A stretch of DNA of 16,901 nucleotides from an uncultured Bacilli bacterium (GCA_910587775.1 CAJUNF010000026.1:4115-21015); one strand, 5' to 3'; positions 5,883 to 13,799 are shown, numbered from the stretch's first letter. The notes: a model not told the origin generated them from the sequence alone. Made by a program: numbers and translations.

Positions 5883-6728
5883 ATGCAAAAGAAAAATGGA
5901 TTTATTGCAATTTCTTTAATATACTCCTTCTTTTTAGTCTTTTTGATGATAATGCTTTCTAGTTCAATAAAAAATGCCGAAACAAGATTGATGCTTCAAG
6001 CAATTAAGGATGATATTAAAGCCAATCTAAATAATGAATCTGAATTTATAATTACTACACTTCCAGAGAAAAATCCTATTACAAATGAGGATTATAAAAA
6101 TGGAGATGAAATTAATTTTGTAGGAGAATCTTGGTTAATAATAGAAAATAGAGAAAATACAGTAGTGCTAATTTTAAAACGAGCTTTAAATAAAGAAGAA
6201 ATAACATCTTCCTTAGAAATAGAATCAAATAACACAGATTATTTTAATAATTCTTGTAATGAATCAAGTTGTAAAATAAGAATGTGTATGCCAACTTACT
6301 ATTCAAACTTATGCTTTTATCAATCACCTACAAATTATGAATATTACAAATGGGAAAATAGTGTTGCAAAAAAAGTATTAGAGTCATGGTTTGAAAGTAA
6401 TACCAATCTACAAAAAGCTTGTAGATTGCAATTTGATTCATCTCTTGGGAAAAGAGTCTGTAGCAAAGATACAATAACTCTTATGACATTTCAGGATAAT
6501 TTGGTAGAAAATCAAGGTTATATACGTTTAGCAACAGAACAAGAAGCATTACTTGGATCATCTACATGGGTTCCAAATAATGGAGGTTATTTATCAACTG
6601 AATCTTGGAGCTTAACACACCATAGTTATTCAAACGGAAAAAGTTATATATATACTAATAAAAGAGAAATAATCGAAAGTTTAGAAGTAAGAACGTTAAG
6701 ACCAGTAATAGAAGTAAAGAAAAGCTAG
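5883..6728 (+). CDS. Prepilin-like, cysteine-rich exported protein
   Basis: 281 residues; AGGAGG six bases before the ATG. The N-terminus KKNGFIAISLIYSFFLVFL resembles a type IV prepilin signal: basic residues, a Gly-Phe junction, then a long hydrophobic helix. However, the usual Glu at position +5 is Ser. The exported part has six cysteines at mid-length (SCNESSC, RMCMP, NLCF, KAC, RVC) that could form disulfides. The end carries a pattern seen in DUF6273-like extracellular domains (RLATEQEA, a Trp-Ser segment, then RTLRPVIEVKKS). A surface or pilus-associated role is likely; the domain match is by eye only. It has its own promoter but lies directly behind the bacteriocin peptides. No pilus assembly genes are in the window. 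Confidence 0.6.
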   Translation: MQKKNGFIAISLIYSFFLVFLMIMLSSSIKNAETRLMLQAIKDDIKANLNNESEFIITTLPEKNPITNEDYKNGDEINFVGESWLIIENRENTVVLILKRALNKEEITSSLEIESNNTDYFNNSCNESSCKIRMCMPTYYSNLCFYQSPTNYEYYKWENSVAKKVLESWFESNTNLQKACRLQFDSSLGKRVCSKDTITLMTFQDNLVENQGYIRLATEQEALLGSSTWVPNNGGYLSTESWSLTHHSYSNGKSYIYTNKREIIESLEVRTLRPVIEVKKS

Positions 6729-6777
6729 AATTAAAAAGACCTTTATGATAATATAATAACTATAAGGAGGAATCAAT

Positions 6778-7329
6778 ATGTGGTGGATAATAGCAATTAT
6801 AGCAATTGTTCTACTAATAATTATGTATGTTATCTCAACATACAATAAACTAATTACTTTAAGAAATAGAGTAAAAGATCAATGGGCTCAAATAGATGTA
6901 CAATTAAAAAGACGCTTTGATTTAATTCCAAATGTTGTTAGTACAGTAAAAGGATACGCAAAACATGAAAGCGAAACCTTAGAAGGTGTTATCAAAGCAA
7001 GAAACACATTTTTATCAGCATCTACAAAAGAAGAAGAAATGCAAGCTGATGGCGAACTTACGAATGCGATTTCAAAATTATTCGCATTAACTGAAAGCTA
7101 TCCAGAATTAAAAGCAAACGAAAACTTTATTACTTTACAAAATGAATTAAAGGAAACAGAAAATAAAATAGCGAGCTCAAGACAATTTTATAATGACACA
7201 GTATTTAGTTATAATAACAAAATAGAGTTATTTCCAAGTAATATGGTAGCTGGTCTATTTCATTTTAAAAAAGAGTCTTTTTTTGAAGCAAACAAAGAAG
7301 AACGAGAAAACGTTAAAGTAGAATTTTAA
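6778..7329 (+). CDS. lemA: LemA family membrane protein
   Basis: 183 residues, usual for LemA; AAGGAGG seven bases before the ATG. One membrane helix (residues 2-20) is followed by the family hallmark segment NRVKDQWAQIDVQLKRRFDL then IPN, and by a long helical-bundle region (STVKGYAKHESETL, QNELKETENKI, RQFYNDTVFSYNNKIELFPS). LemA proteins are widespread envelope proteins of poorly known function, often encoded next to a DUF2207 or TPM-domain protein, as here. A hairpin terminator or attenuator lies between it and the DUF2207 gene, so the two may be partly uncoupled. Confidence 0.93.
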   Translation: MWWIIAIIAIVLLIIMYVISTYNKLITLRNRVKDQWAQIDVQLKRRFDLIPNVVSTVKGYAKHESETLEGVIKARNTFLSASTKEEEMQADGELTNAISKLFALTESYPELKANENFITLQNELKETENKIASSRQFYNDTVFSYNNKIELFPSNMVAGLFHFKKESFFEANKEERENVKVEF

Positions 7330-7357
7330 GCTTACCATGAGTAAGCTTATATTTTTT
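7328..7357 (+). terminator. Terminator/attenuator between lemA and the DUF2207 gene
   Basis: Stem AAGCTTAC (7328-7335) / GTAAGCTT (7341-7348) with loop CATGA, then AT-A-T6. It overlaps the lemA stop. As no clear promoter follows before the next gene at 7371, read-through probably feeds DUF2207 at reduced level. Confidence 0.72.
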
Positions 7358-7370
7358 AAGGGGAAAAATT

Positions 7371-9272
7371 ATGAAAAAAATCATTTTTATCTTATTACTA
7401 TGTTTTATTCCATCTTTTTGTAGAGCATCTTCTATCAACTATGATATTACAAATTTTTTGATAGATGCTACAATTGAAGAAAATGGAGATTTAACAGTTC
7501 AAGAATTAATAGTTTTGGATGGAAGTTTTAATGGATATGTAAGGGAATTGCAATATGAAAATAATAAACTGGATTCATATGAAAAAGGAAATATAAATTT
7601 TTCAAATAGTGCAATTTACAATGCAGAGGGAATTAGTAATATAACTCTAAAGACTAGAAATGTTACAAATGAGATTGTTACATTTGATACATTTCAAAAA
7701 GATTTCACTCCATTAATCAAAGTAATTAATGAAAAAATGGCCAAAGATGGCAATTATATATATCGAAAAGATGAGAATTTATTAAGTTATAAAATGTATC
7801 AAAGTGCAAAAAATGAATCAATTGCCTTTTATATTTCTTACACGATTGATAAAGCAGTAGTATTACATCAAGATGTAGCAGAACTTTACTGGACATTTAT
7901 AGGAAATGGATTTACAGATCAAATAAATAATTTACAAATTAAACTTCATGTTCCTAAAAATGAAAATAATGAAGAATTTTATTTCTGGGTACATGGGGAT
8001 ATAACTGGTGAAAGTGAAAAAATAAATAACGATACAATATTGGCAACTATGAAATCTTTAGACAAAAAATCTGTAATTGATATTCGTGTTCTTTTTTCAA
8101 AAGAGATATTAACGAATCCTGAAAGATTAAGGAATTCTGATGAAGAAGCTTTTAATAAAATTTGGAAAATTGAAGAAGAACGAGCTGAAAGTGTAAATAG
8201 ACAACGAGAATTTGCTCGTCAAGTAGTAAGAGCCACAAAGATTGCAACTATAATTTATTATATTGTCTTAATCTTATTGTGGATTTACATATATTGGAAA
8301 TTCGATAAAGAATATAAAAGTGATTTTCATTCAAAATATTATCGAGAGTTTACAGGAAGCTACAATGTAGAAGTAATTGATTATTTGATGAATAAAAGTA
8401 TTACTCCAAATGCAATGAGCGCTTCCATCATGAATTTGATTTATAAAAAAAATATTAAAATAGAAGAAATAAAGGATAGTGTTAAGAAAAAGAAATATCT
8501 TTTCATCTATCAAAATAATGATGGTGTAACAGAAACAGAACAAGTATTATTAGATTTTTTATTTGAAAAAGTTGGAAAAGAAAATAAATTTACAACGAAT
8601 GATTTAGAAAAATATGCATCTTCTACTAAAACTTGTTCTAAATTCTCAAAGTATTACACAGAATGGAAAAATTGTGTAATAAAAGATGCAGAACGTGAGA
8701 AATTTTATGAAAATAATGGAATTCCAGTTGTGCTAGGTATCTTATTTTTGCTAGTGACAATTTTAATATTTATGTTAGTAATGTATTATCATGTAGACTT
8801 CCTTCCATGTTACTTATTATTGCCTGCTGGTATAATTTTTCTATTCTATACTATATTAATTCGAAAAAGAACTAAAAAAGGAAATGAAGACTATTTACGC
8901 TGGAAAGCATTCAAAAACTTTTTAAAAGATTTTGGTAATTTTAAAGTAAAGGATTTACCAGAAATTATTTTATGGGAAAAGTATTTAGTGTATGCAACTA
9001 TTTTTGGTTTAGCTTCTAATGTCTCTAAAAGTATGAATGTAAAAATGGATGAATATCAAAATTTGCCAAATGGAAGTCAAATCTTAGTAGGATGGGATCC
9101 AATTGATTTTTACATTTATCATTCAATATGTTCCTCAATTAGTCATTCGGTTACCAAAAGTATCAATGCAAGTGCTGTAGCTAGTTCAAGAAATACGATT
9201 TCAGGCTCTGGAGGAGGATTTTCTGGAGGTGCTGGCTTTGGCGGTGGTGGTGGCGGAGGCCACGGTTTCTAA
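7371..9272 (+). CDS. DUF2207 family membrane protein with glycine-rich tail
   Basis: 633 residues; AAGGGG before the ATG. There is a signal peptide (residues 1-20, likely cleaved after SFCRA). The exported domain starts NYDITNFLIDATIEENGDL, the characteristic DUF2207 opening, and runs to about residue 285. Then come a membrane helix (about 288-309), a cytoplasmic region (about 310-445), two membrane helices (about 451-472 and 476-497), and a cytoplasmic part (LRWKAFKNFLKDFGNF, LPEIILWEKYLVYATIFGLA) typical of the family. The C-terminus is SGGGFSGGAGF followed by a run of glycines ending HGF, a common ending in DUF2207 and TPM proteins. Its function is unknown; the pairing with LemA suggests an envelope task. 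The length and all parts are complete. Confidence 0.9.
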   Translation: MKKIIFILLLCFIPSFCRASSINYDITNFLIDATIEENGDLTVQELIVLDGSFNGYVRELQYENNKLDSYEKGNINFSNSAIYNAEGISNITLKTRNVTNEIVTFDTFQKDFTPLIKVINEKMAKDGNYIYRKDENLLSYKMYQSAKNESIAFYISYTIDKAVVLHQDVAELYWTFIGNGFTDQINNLQIKLHVPKNENNEEFYFWVHGDITGESEKINNDTILATMKSLDKKSVIDIRVLFSKEILTNPERLRNSDEEAFNKIWKIEEERAESVNRQREFARQVVRATKIATIIYYIVLILLWIYIYWKFDKEYKSDFHSKYYREFTGSYNVEVIDYLMNKSITPNAMSASIMNLIYKKNIKIEEIKDSVKKKKYLFIYQNNDGVTETEQVLLDFLFEKVGKENKFTTNDLEKYASSTKTCSKFSKYYTEWKNCVIKDAEREKFYENNGIPVVLGILFLLVTILIFMLVMYYHVDFLPCYLLLPAGIIFLFYTILIRKRTKKGNEDYLRWKAFKNFLKDFGNFKVKDLPEIILWEKYLVYATIFGLASNVSKSMNVKMDEYQNLPNGSQILVGWDPIDFYIYHSICSSISHSVTKSINASAVASSRNTISGSGGGFSGGAGFGGGGGGGHGF

Positions 9273-9293
9273 AACGATTTTCTAATCGTTTTT
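9271..9293 (+). terminator. Terminator after the DUF2207 gene
   Basis: Stem AAAACGATT (9271-9279) / AATCGTTTT (9284-9292) with loop TTCT, running into T-rich sequence. It begins within the stop codon. Confidence 0.83.
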
Positions 9294-9294
9294 C

Positions 9295-9323
9295 TTGTTT
9301 TATAAATAATATTAAGCTACAAT
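9295..9323 (+). promoter_or_regulatory. Promoter of mscL
   Basis: -35 TTGTTT (9295-9300), 17-bp spacer, -10 TACAAT (9318-9323). The expected start near 9330 is after the ATG at 9322, so translation must begin at 9346. Confidence 0.7.
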
Positions 9324-9345
9324 GTTTATGGAAAAGGAGTTTATT

Positions 9346-9777
9346 ATGATAAAAGAATTCAAAGAGTTTATTAAACGCGGAAATGTCATGGATCTTGCAG
9401 TGGGAGTTATAGTAGGTGGAGCGTTTTCAAGTATTGTAACGTCTTTAGTAAACAATATTTTAACTCCGATTTTAGGAATCTTTTTAGGAGGAATTGATTT
9501 TAGTGGTTTATCATTTACAATAAACGATGCTAATATCAATTATGGATTATTCCTTCAAAGTATAATTGATTTTTTAATTATAGCCTTTTGCATCTTTTTG
9601 TTAATAAAAGTTATTAATAAAATAATGGCTGTTGGCAAAAAAGAAGAACCAAAAAAAGAAGAAAAGAAAATCACCAAAAGTACAGAAGTCGTGTTACTAG
9701 AAGAAATTCGTGACTTATTAGCTCATAAAGCATCTAAAAAAGAACCTAAAAAAAAGAAAAATCAAAAAGAAAGTTGA
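9346..9777 (+). CDS. mscL: Large-conductance mechanosensitive channel MscL
   Basis: 143 residues from the ATG at 9346, which has AAGGAG six bases upstream; the in-frame ATG at 9322 lies inside the promoter. It has the family N-terminus KEFKEFIKRGNVMDLAVGVI, with TM1 (about residues 14-40) including GGAFSSIVTSLVNNILTPI, a periplasmic loop, TM2 (about 66-90) and the C-terminal helix VVLLEEIRDLL followed by a lysine-rich tail. The homopentameric channel opens under membrane tension to release solutes on hypo-osmotic shock. It is a single-gene unit between its own promoter and terminator. The stop is TGA, useful evidence that TGA is not recoded here. Confidence 0.97.
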   Translation: MIKEFKEFIKRGNVMDLAVGVIVGGAFSSIVTSLVNNILTPILGIFLGGIDFSGLSFTINDANINYGLFLQSIIDFLIIAFCIFLLIKVINKIMAVGKKEEPKKEEKKITKSTEVVLLEEIRDLLAHKASKKEPKKKKNQKES

Positions 9778-9800
9778 AATGATTAAGCTTTCTTTTTTTT
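9764..9800 (+). terminator. Terminator after mscL
   Basis: Stem AAAAAGAAAG (9764-9773) / CTTTCTTTTT (9788-9797) with a 14-base loop, followed by more T. It overlaps the end of mscL. Confidence 0.72.
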
Positions 9801-9812
9801 GAAAAAAAATTA

Positions 9813-9821
9813 TGCTAAAAT
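9813..9821 (+). promoter_or_regulatory. Extended -10 promoter for the metallopeptidase-methyltransferase-rimM-trmD run
   Basis: TGCTAAAAT, an extended -10 (TGnTAAAAT), lies 17 bases before the next start. The -35 position (T-rich tail of the terminator) is poor. It is the only candidate found for the tightly packed genes that follow. Confidence 0.5.
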
Positions 9822-9838
9822 GAGTTTGTGGTGGTACG

Positions 9839-10471
9839 ATGGAGTACTTATTAGATAACAATATAATAAATGTAAAAATAATTCGAAAAAATATTAAGAA
9901 TCTTTATATGCGTTTTGAAAATACAAATACTTTATTAGTTACATGTAACCTATTTATAAGAGAAAAAGAAATAATGAATATTTTAAAGAAAAATATGAAT
10001 GCTTTATTAAAGATGTATGATCAAAAAAAGAAAGAAGAAGAAAAAGAATCATACTTTTACTATTTAGGAACTCCTTACATTCCAGTTTTAGATGGTATAA
10101 CGAAAACACCAACTTTCGATAATCAAAAAATAATCGCAAAAGATCAAAAAACTTTAGATCGCTTTTATCAAAAAGAGTGCAATAGAATATTCCAAAGTGA
10201 AATAGAAAGAATAATTCCTTTTTTTGAAAACATTCCTAAATTTACGTTAAAAATTAGAAATATGAAAACGAGATGGGGAGTAAATAATCGCGGAAATAAT
10301 ACTATTACTTTAAATAGCGAATTATTAAAGAAAGATTTAGATTTATTAGATTATGTTATAATTCATGAATTGTGTCATTTTTATGAAGCAAATCACAGTA
10401 AGGCTTTTTGGAAACATGTAGAAGAATACTATCCAAAATACAAAGAAGCTAGAAAAAGATTGAGAGGGTAA
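9839..10471 (+). CDS. YgjP-type zinc metallopeptidase (DUF45/M48-like)
   Basis: 210 residues, near the family length of about 230. The C-terminal catalytic region has TRWGVNNRGNNTITLNSELL, the zinc motif HELCH at residues 176-180, and a further conserved NHSKAFW with His186 as probable third ligand, then W and the basic end of the domain. This is the YgjP/DUF45 pattern. The cellular substrate is unknown for the family. The ribosome site is weak (GTGGTGG), close to the ATG. It is the first gene of a run with one-base to four-base spacing or overlap to the RNA-modification genes, probably one transcript. Confidence 0.88.
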   Translation: MEYLLDNNIINVKIIRKNIKNLYMRFENTNTLLVTCNLFIREKEIMNILKKNMNALLKMYDQKKKEEEKESYFYYLGTPYIPVLDGITKTPTFDNQKIIAKDQKTLDRFYQKECNRIFQSEIERIIPFFENIPKFTLKIRNMKTRWGVNNRGNNTITLNSELLKKDLDLLDYVIIHELCHFYEANHSKAFWKHVEEYYPKYKEARKRLRG

Positions 10472-10472
10472 T

Positions 10473-11198
10473 ATGAAAATAGAATCACTGCAAAATAATC
10501 GTGTAAAAGAATGGTGTAAATTAAAAGAAAAAAAGTATCGCGATCAATTTAATTGCTTTTTGATAGAAGGAACACATTTACTAAAAGAAGCCCTAAAGAT
10601 GAATTTAGTAAAAGAAATTATTGCAATAGATACATCATTTGAACAACAAGATATTCCACTTTATGAAGTAACACCTGAAATCTTAAAAAAAATTTCAAAT
10701 CAAGTAAGTAGCACCAATGTAATAGCAGTTTGTGAAAAAAAGAAAATAGAAAAGATTAAAGGAAATGTTTGCCTTCTTGATGACATTCAAGATCCTGGAA
10801 ATTTAGGCACTATTATTCGAAGCGCTGTAGCTTTTAATATAAATACTCTAATTTTAAGTAATGCTACTGTAGATTTATATAATGAAAAAGTAATTAGATC
10901 TAGTGAAGGTATGATATTTCATTGCAACATTATTAAACAAGATTTAAAAGAAGCTTGTAAAATGTTAGAAAAAGAAAAATATAAAATATATGGAACAGAT
11001 GTAGTAGATGGAAAGAAACTCCAAGACATAACTTTTTCTCAAAAAAATGCTATTATAATTGGCAATGAAGGAAAAGGAATGCATGAACAATTAAAAGAAT
11101 ATTGCCAAGAAAAAATTTATATTCCAATGACATCTTCTTGTGAAAGTTTAAATGCAGGAGTATCAGCAAGTATCATTTTTTATGAAATGCAAAAGTAG
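10473..11198 (+). CDS. TrmH/SpoU family RNA 2'-O-methyltransferase
   Basis: 241 residues; GAGAGGG before the ATG, one base after the previous stop. An N-terminal substrate-binding domain (NRVKEWCKLKEKKYRD, FLIEGTHLLKEAL) is followed by the knotted SpoU methyltransferase domain from about residue 99. Its motif 1 is DIQDPGNLGTIIRSA with the catalytic Arg; motif 2 is IIIGNEGKGM (about 194-203); motif 3 is SSCESLNAGVSASI (about 221-234). The three motifs are intact, so an active AdoMet-dependent ribose methyltransferase acting on rRNA or tRNA is expected. It resembles Bacillus YsgA in length and layout; the exact target nucleotide cannot be read from sequence. Confidence 0.93.
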   Translation: MKIESLQNNRVKEWCKLKEKKYRDQFNCFLIEGTHLLKEALKMNLVKEIIAIDTSFEQQDIPLYEVTPEILKKISNQVSSTNVIAVCEKKKIEKIKGNVCLLDDIQDPGNLGTIIRSAVAFNINTLILSNATVDLYNEKVIRSSEGMIFHCNIIKQDLKEACKMLEKEKYKIYGTDVVDGKKLQDITFSQKNAIIIGNEGKGMHEQLKEYCQEKIYIPMTSSCESLNAGVSASIIFYEMQK

Positions 11199-11212
11199 AA
11201 AAGAGTAATAAT

Positions 11213-11710
11213 ATGTCATATATTTATTTAGGAAAAATAGTAAATACACATGGAATTAAAGGAGAACTGCGTTTAATAAGTGATTTTGATTTAAAAGATT
11301 TAGTTTTTAAAAAAGGTTTCTCAGTTTATATTGGAGAAGAAAAACGAAAAGAAATCATTAATAGTTATCGACCTCATAAACAATATGATATGATCACACT
11401 AGAAGGATATACTAATATTAATGAGGTATTAGGAGATTTAAAAAAAAGCGTATATATCAAAAAAGAAGATCTAAATTTACAGGAATCTGAATATTTATTA
11501 GAAGAATTATTAGATTGTTATGTAACAGAAAAAAATAAAACAATTGGACAAATTAAAGAAATTGTGTATAATAAAGCCAATATTTTGTTGAAAGTAAAAA
11601 GCGCTGAAGGGAAAATTTTTTATATTCCATATAATGATGTCTTTATAAAAAATGTGAATATAGCCAAAAAAAGCGTAGAAGGTGAAAATATTCAGGGGTT
11701 GATTATATGA
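11213..11710 (+). CDS. rimM: Ribosome maturation factor RimM
   Basis: 165 residues. The N-terminal beta-barrel begins YLGKIVNTHGIKGELRL, the signature of RimM, and a C-terminal PRC-barrel domain begins about residue 90 (LEELLDCYVTEKNKTIGQI, ending near VEGENIQGLII). RimM assists maturation of the 30S head and binds protein S19. The weak ribosome site AAAAGAG precedes the ATG. The last codons overlap the trmD start by ATGA, so translation of the two is likely coupled. The rimM-trmD-rplS order is conserved across bacteria; the usual rpsP and KH-domain genes upstream are absent here and replaced by the YgjP and TrmH genes. Confidence 0.96.
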   Translation: MSYIYLGKIVNTHGIKGELRLISDFDLKDLVFKKGFSVYIGEEKRKEIINSYRPHKQYDMITLEGYTNINEVLGDLKKSVYIKKEDLNLQESEYLLEELLDCYVTEKNKTIGQIKEIVYNKANILLKVKSAEGKIFYIPYNDVFIKNVNIAKKSVEGENIQGLII

Positions 11711-12384
11711 AAATCGATATTCTAACATTGTTTCCGAATATGTTTGATGGATTTTTATCCGAATCAATAATACATCGTGCCATTGAAAAGGGTTTAGTAC
11801 AGATTAATATTATTAATTTTCGGGATTTTTCTAAATTATCAAATAGTCAAGTAGATGATACTCCTTATGGAGGTGGCGGCGGTATGGTATTACGCTGTGA
11901 GCCTCTTGTTGAAGCAATCGAATCAATAAAGAAAGAAGATTCTAAAATCTTATTAATGTGTCCACAAGGAAAAAAGTATAATCAAAAAATTGCTGAAAGA
12001 TTAAAAAATGAAAAACACATTATATTTGTTTGCGGGCATTATGAAGGATTTGACGAAAGAATAAGAGATTATGTAGACGAAGAAATATCAATTGGAGATT
12101 ATGTATTAACAGGTGGAGAATTACCTGCTATGGTAATATCCGATAGTATTATTCGCTTACTAAAAGGTGTAATTAAAGAAGAATCATACCTAAATGAATC
12201 ATTCCAAAATAATTTGCTAGATTATCCAACTTACACAAAGCCTTACGATTTTCGAGGAAAAAAAGTTCCAGATATTTTGTTAAGTGGTGATCATGCTAAA
12301 ATTGCTTTATGGCGAAAAAATATGCAAGAAAAAAGAACAGAAGAAAAGCGTAGCGACCTAAAAAGGGGAGAAGAAAATGAGTAG
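11707..12384 (+). CDS. trmD: tRNA (guanine37-N1)-methyltransferase TrmD
   Basis: 225 residues. It begins MKIDILTLFPNMFDGFLSES, followed by DDTPYGGGGGMVLRCEPL (about residues 50-67) and the knot region HYEGFDERI (His111 onward) with IGDYVLTGGELP containing residues of the AdoMet and catalytic site. The C-terminal domain has YPTYTKPYDFRGKKVPDILL and GDHAKIALWR. All typical TrmD motifs are present. It methylates G37 of tRNAs to keep the reading frame. It overlaps rimM by four bases at the start and the next gene by eight bases at the end. The lysine-, arginine- and glutamate-rich tail after residue 205 is variable in the family. Confidence 0.97.
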   Translation: MKIDILTLFPNMFDGFLSESIIHRAIEKGLVQINIINFRDFSKLSNSQVDDTPYGGGGGMVLRCEPLVEAIESIKKEDSKILLMCPQGKKYNQKIAERLKNEKHIIFVCGHYEGFDERIRDYVDEEISIGDYVLTGGELPAMVISDSIIRLLKGVIKEESYLNESFQNNLLDYPTYTKPYDFRGKKVPDILLSGDHAKIALWRKNMQEKRTEEKRSDLKRGEENE

Positions 12385-12838
12385 TTTTTCATTACAAAAA
12401 GATAAAAAGAGAAAAAAAATAAATGATTTGCAAGTTCCAGTTGAAGGATTTCATATGAAACCACATTTAAAAAAACACGAATCCTTAGTAGAGATTAATG
12501 AAATTATATTAATAGAAGATAAAGCGAAAAAGCAAATGATTTTGAAACAATTTGATCGAACCTTTAGGAAATTAGTGGCTATGGTAATAGATGTAACAGA
12601 GAGTGATTCAACAGCTTCAGATTGTATGATAGCTTTAAATGAAGTAACAAAAGTAGCAGATATGATAAGAAGAAAATATGAGAAAGATTTAAAGAAAAAA
12701 GATTTCGAAAAGCTGTTAAAAAAATGCTGGATGTTAGATCAACAATTAAAACAGAAATTATTAACAATTAGAACAAATCAAATGATGCAACAAATGGCAA
12801 TAAATACTGAAACAGAAGAACGTGGCCGGGGGCGTTAA
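12377..12838 (+). CDS. Unknown 153-residue basic helical protein between trmD and rplS
   Basis: The start overlaps the end of trmD by eight bases, with GGGGAG six bases upstream of the ATG, so it belongs to the same transcript. The protein is not recognised. The N-terminal 45 residues are basic and probably flexible (DKKRKKINDLQVP). Residues about 48-135 are predicted helical with a repeating charge pattern (DKAKKQMILKQFDRTFRKL, ALNEVTKVADMIRRKYEKD, LLKKCWMLDQQLKQKL). The end is Met- and Gln-rich, then Arg- and Gly-rich. It has no membrane segment and no signal peptide. The composition suggests an RNA- or ribosome-associated protein, but this is inference from charge and neighbours only. Confidence 0.8.
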   Translation: MSSFSLQKDKKRKKINDLQVPVEGFHMKPHLKKHESLVEINEIILIEDKAKKQMILKQFDRTFRKLVAMVIDVTESDSTASDCMIALNEVTKVADMIRRKYEKDLKKKDFEKLLKKCWMLDQQLKQKLLTIRTNQMMQQMAINTETEERGRGR

Positions 12839-12844
12839 AAATAT

Positions 12845-12874
12845 TTGCCAAAAAATAAAATTATATGCTATACT
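12845..12874 (+). promoter_or_regulatory. Promoter of rplS
   Basis: -35 TTGCCA (12845-12850), 18-bp spacer, -10 TATACT (12869-12874) preceded by TGC, an extended -10. Transcription would start near 12881, giving a leader of about 70 bases before the rplS ATG. Confidence 0.75.
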
Positions 12875-12880
12875 ATAAAA

Positions 12881-12950
12881 GATTTTAAAATTTTTAATCC
12901 GCTGAGTTCATACTTATGATTAATAAAAAAATAAGAAAGGAAATGATTTT
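12881..12950 (+). promoter_or_regulatory. rplS 5' leader, candidate L19-type autoregulatory RNA
   Basis: A leader of about 70 bases separates the promoter from rplS. It holds CCGCTGAG, a short TCATA/TATGA inverted pair and a CTTAT/ATAAG pair just before GAAAGGAA. L19 leaders are known in front of rplS in low-GC Gram-positives. Agreement with that family was not checked base by base, so this is a placement-based suggestion. Confidence 0.35.
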
Positions 12951-13292
12951 ATGACAAATCTCGTAGACAAAATTAACAAAAAACATATTCGCCCAGATGT
13001 TCCTGAATTCCGCGTTGGAGATACAGTACGTGTAAATGTTTGGGTAAAAGAAGGAAAAAAAGAAAGAATCCAAGCTTTTGAAGGATTAGTAATAGCTAAA
13101 AAAGGTGGAAGCGTTTCTGAAACTTTTACAGTTCGTAAAAAAAGTGGAGGAATTGGAGTAACAAGAGTATTCCCTGTAAACGCACCTACAATTGATTCTA
13201 TTGTAGTAGTGAAAAAAGGTATGGTACGTCGTGCTAAACTTAACTTCATAAAGGGAATGCGTAAAGAATATAAAGTAAAAGAAAGAAATTAG
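12951..13292 (+). CDS. rplS: 50S ribosomal protein L19
   Basis: 113 residues, standard for L19. Motifs seen: RPDVPEFRVGDTVRVNVWVK, then ERIQAFEGLVIAKKG, FTVRKKSGGIGVTRVFPVNA, and a basic end MVRRAKLNFIKGMRKEYKV. L19 sits at the interface of the ribosomal subunits. GAAAGGAA precedes the ATG. It has its own promoter and terminator, so it can be expressed apart from the trmD transcript. Confidence 0.98.
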   Translation: MTNLVDKINKKHIRPDVPEFRVGDTVRVNVWVKEGKKERIQAFEGLVIAKKGGSVSETFTVRKKSGGIGVTRVFPVNAPTIDSIVVVKKGMVRRAKLNFIKGMRKEYKVKERN

Positions 13293-13313
13293 GATATTAC
13301 CTAATTTTTTTTT
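13286..13313 (+). terminator. Terminator after rplS
   Basis: Stem AAATTAGG (13286-13293) / CCTAATTT (13300-13307) with loop ATATTA, followed by more T. The left arm includes the stop codon. Confidence 0.87.
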
Positions 13314-13327
13314 GAAAGGAAATAGCT

Positions 13328-13768
13328 ATGAAAAAACAAATAGACTATGAAAGAAACTTAATAAGCCAAAATGTAGAATTACTAGTAGGAATTCTGAATA
13401 GAGACAAAATAGAAGATATAGATATTCCATATTTCAAAGAATTACTTAATTTTTTAAATTCTCCTTGTCAAAATAATAATTATATTTATAAATTAATAGT
13501 ACTTCACAAACTACTTCAAGCAAAAAATTATTTTGATGAAAAGGGAATAATCTTATTTCAAACTTTGCAAACCATCGTCTTGATTTTAAATTTTCCAACT
13601 GCTGCGATAAAAAAAGTAATAGAAATTTTTGAAGAATATGTAAAAGAATTAGAAAAACTAAATTTAATGAATTTATCTGATGAAGAAAAAATTACAAGAT
13701 TAATTGATAATTACTTACTAAAAAATGCCAAAAGTACAAAATTTCAAACGTTAAAGTATTCAAACTAG
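13328..13768 (+). CDS. Unknown 146-residue helical protein
   Basis: GAAAGGA lies seven bases before the ATG. The protein is not recognised. It is cytoplasmic, with no signal peptide and no clear membrane helix, although residues about 72-92 (IILFQTLQTIVLILNFPT) are hydrophobic. Long charged helices dominate (IEIFEEYVKELEKLNLMNLS, DEEKITRLIDNYLL). It starts right after the rplS terminator with no promoter of its own detected, so it may depend on read-through. It ends before the lepB promoter. The coding character agrees with its neighbours; function is unknown. Confidence 0.72.
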   Translation: MKKQIDYERNLISQNVELLVGILNRDKIEDIDIPYFKELLNFLNSPCQNNNYIYKLIVLHKLLQAKNYFDEKGIILFQTLQTIVLILNFPTAAIKKVIEIFEEYVKELEKLNLMNLSDEEKITRLIDNYLLKNAKSTKFQTLKYSN

Positions 13769-13770
13769 TT

Positions 13771-13799
13771 TTGTAAAAGTATAGGAAATAGGATATAAT
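13771..13799 (+). promoter_or_regulatory. Promoter of lepB and the ASCH gene
   Basis: -35 TTGTAA (13771-13776), exactly 17 bp, -10 TATAAT (13794-13799). The expected start near 13806 is 16 bases before the lepB ATG. Confidence 0.8.

Noticed and set aside
5616..5888. Minus-strand reading frame of 90 codons opposite the bacteriocin peptides
   Set aside because: Its sequence is the complement of the double-glycine peptides, and it has no ribosome site or motif.
6752..6757. TATAAT before lemA
   Set aside because: No adequate -35 at 16-18 bp, and transcription would start inside the AAGGAGG ribosome site.
12920..13249. Minus-strand reading frame opposite rplS
   Set aside because: It lies wholly antisense to the clear L19 gene and has no start signal.
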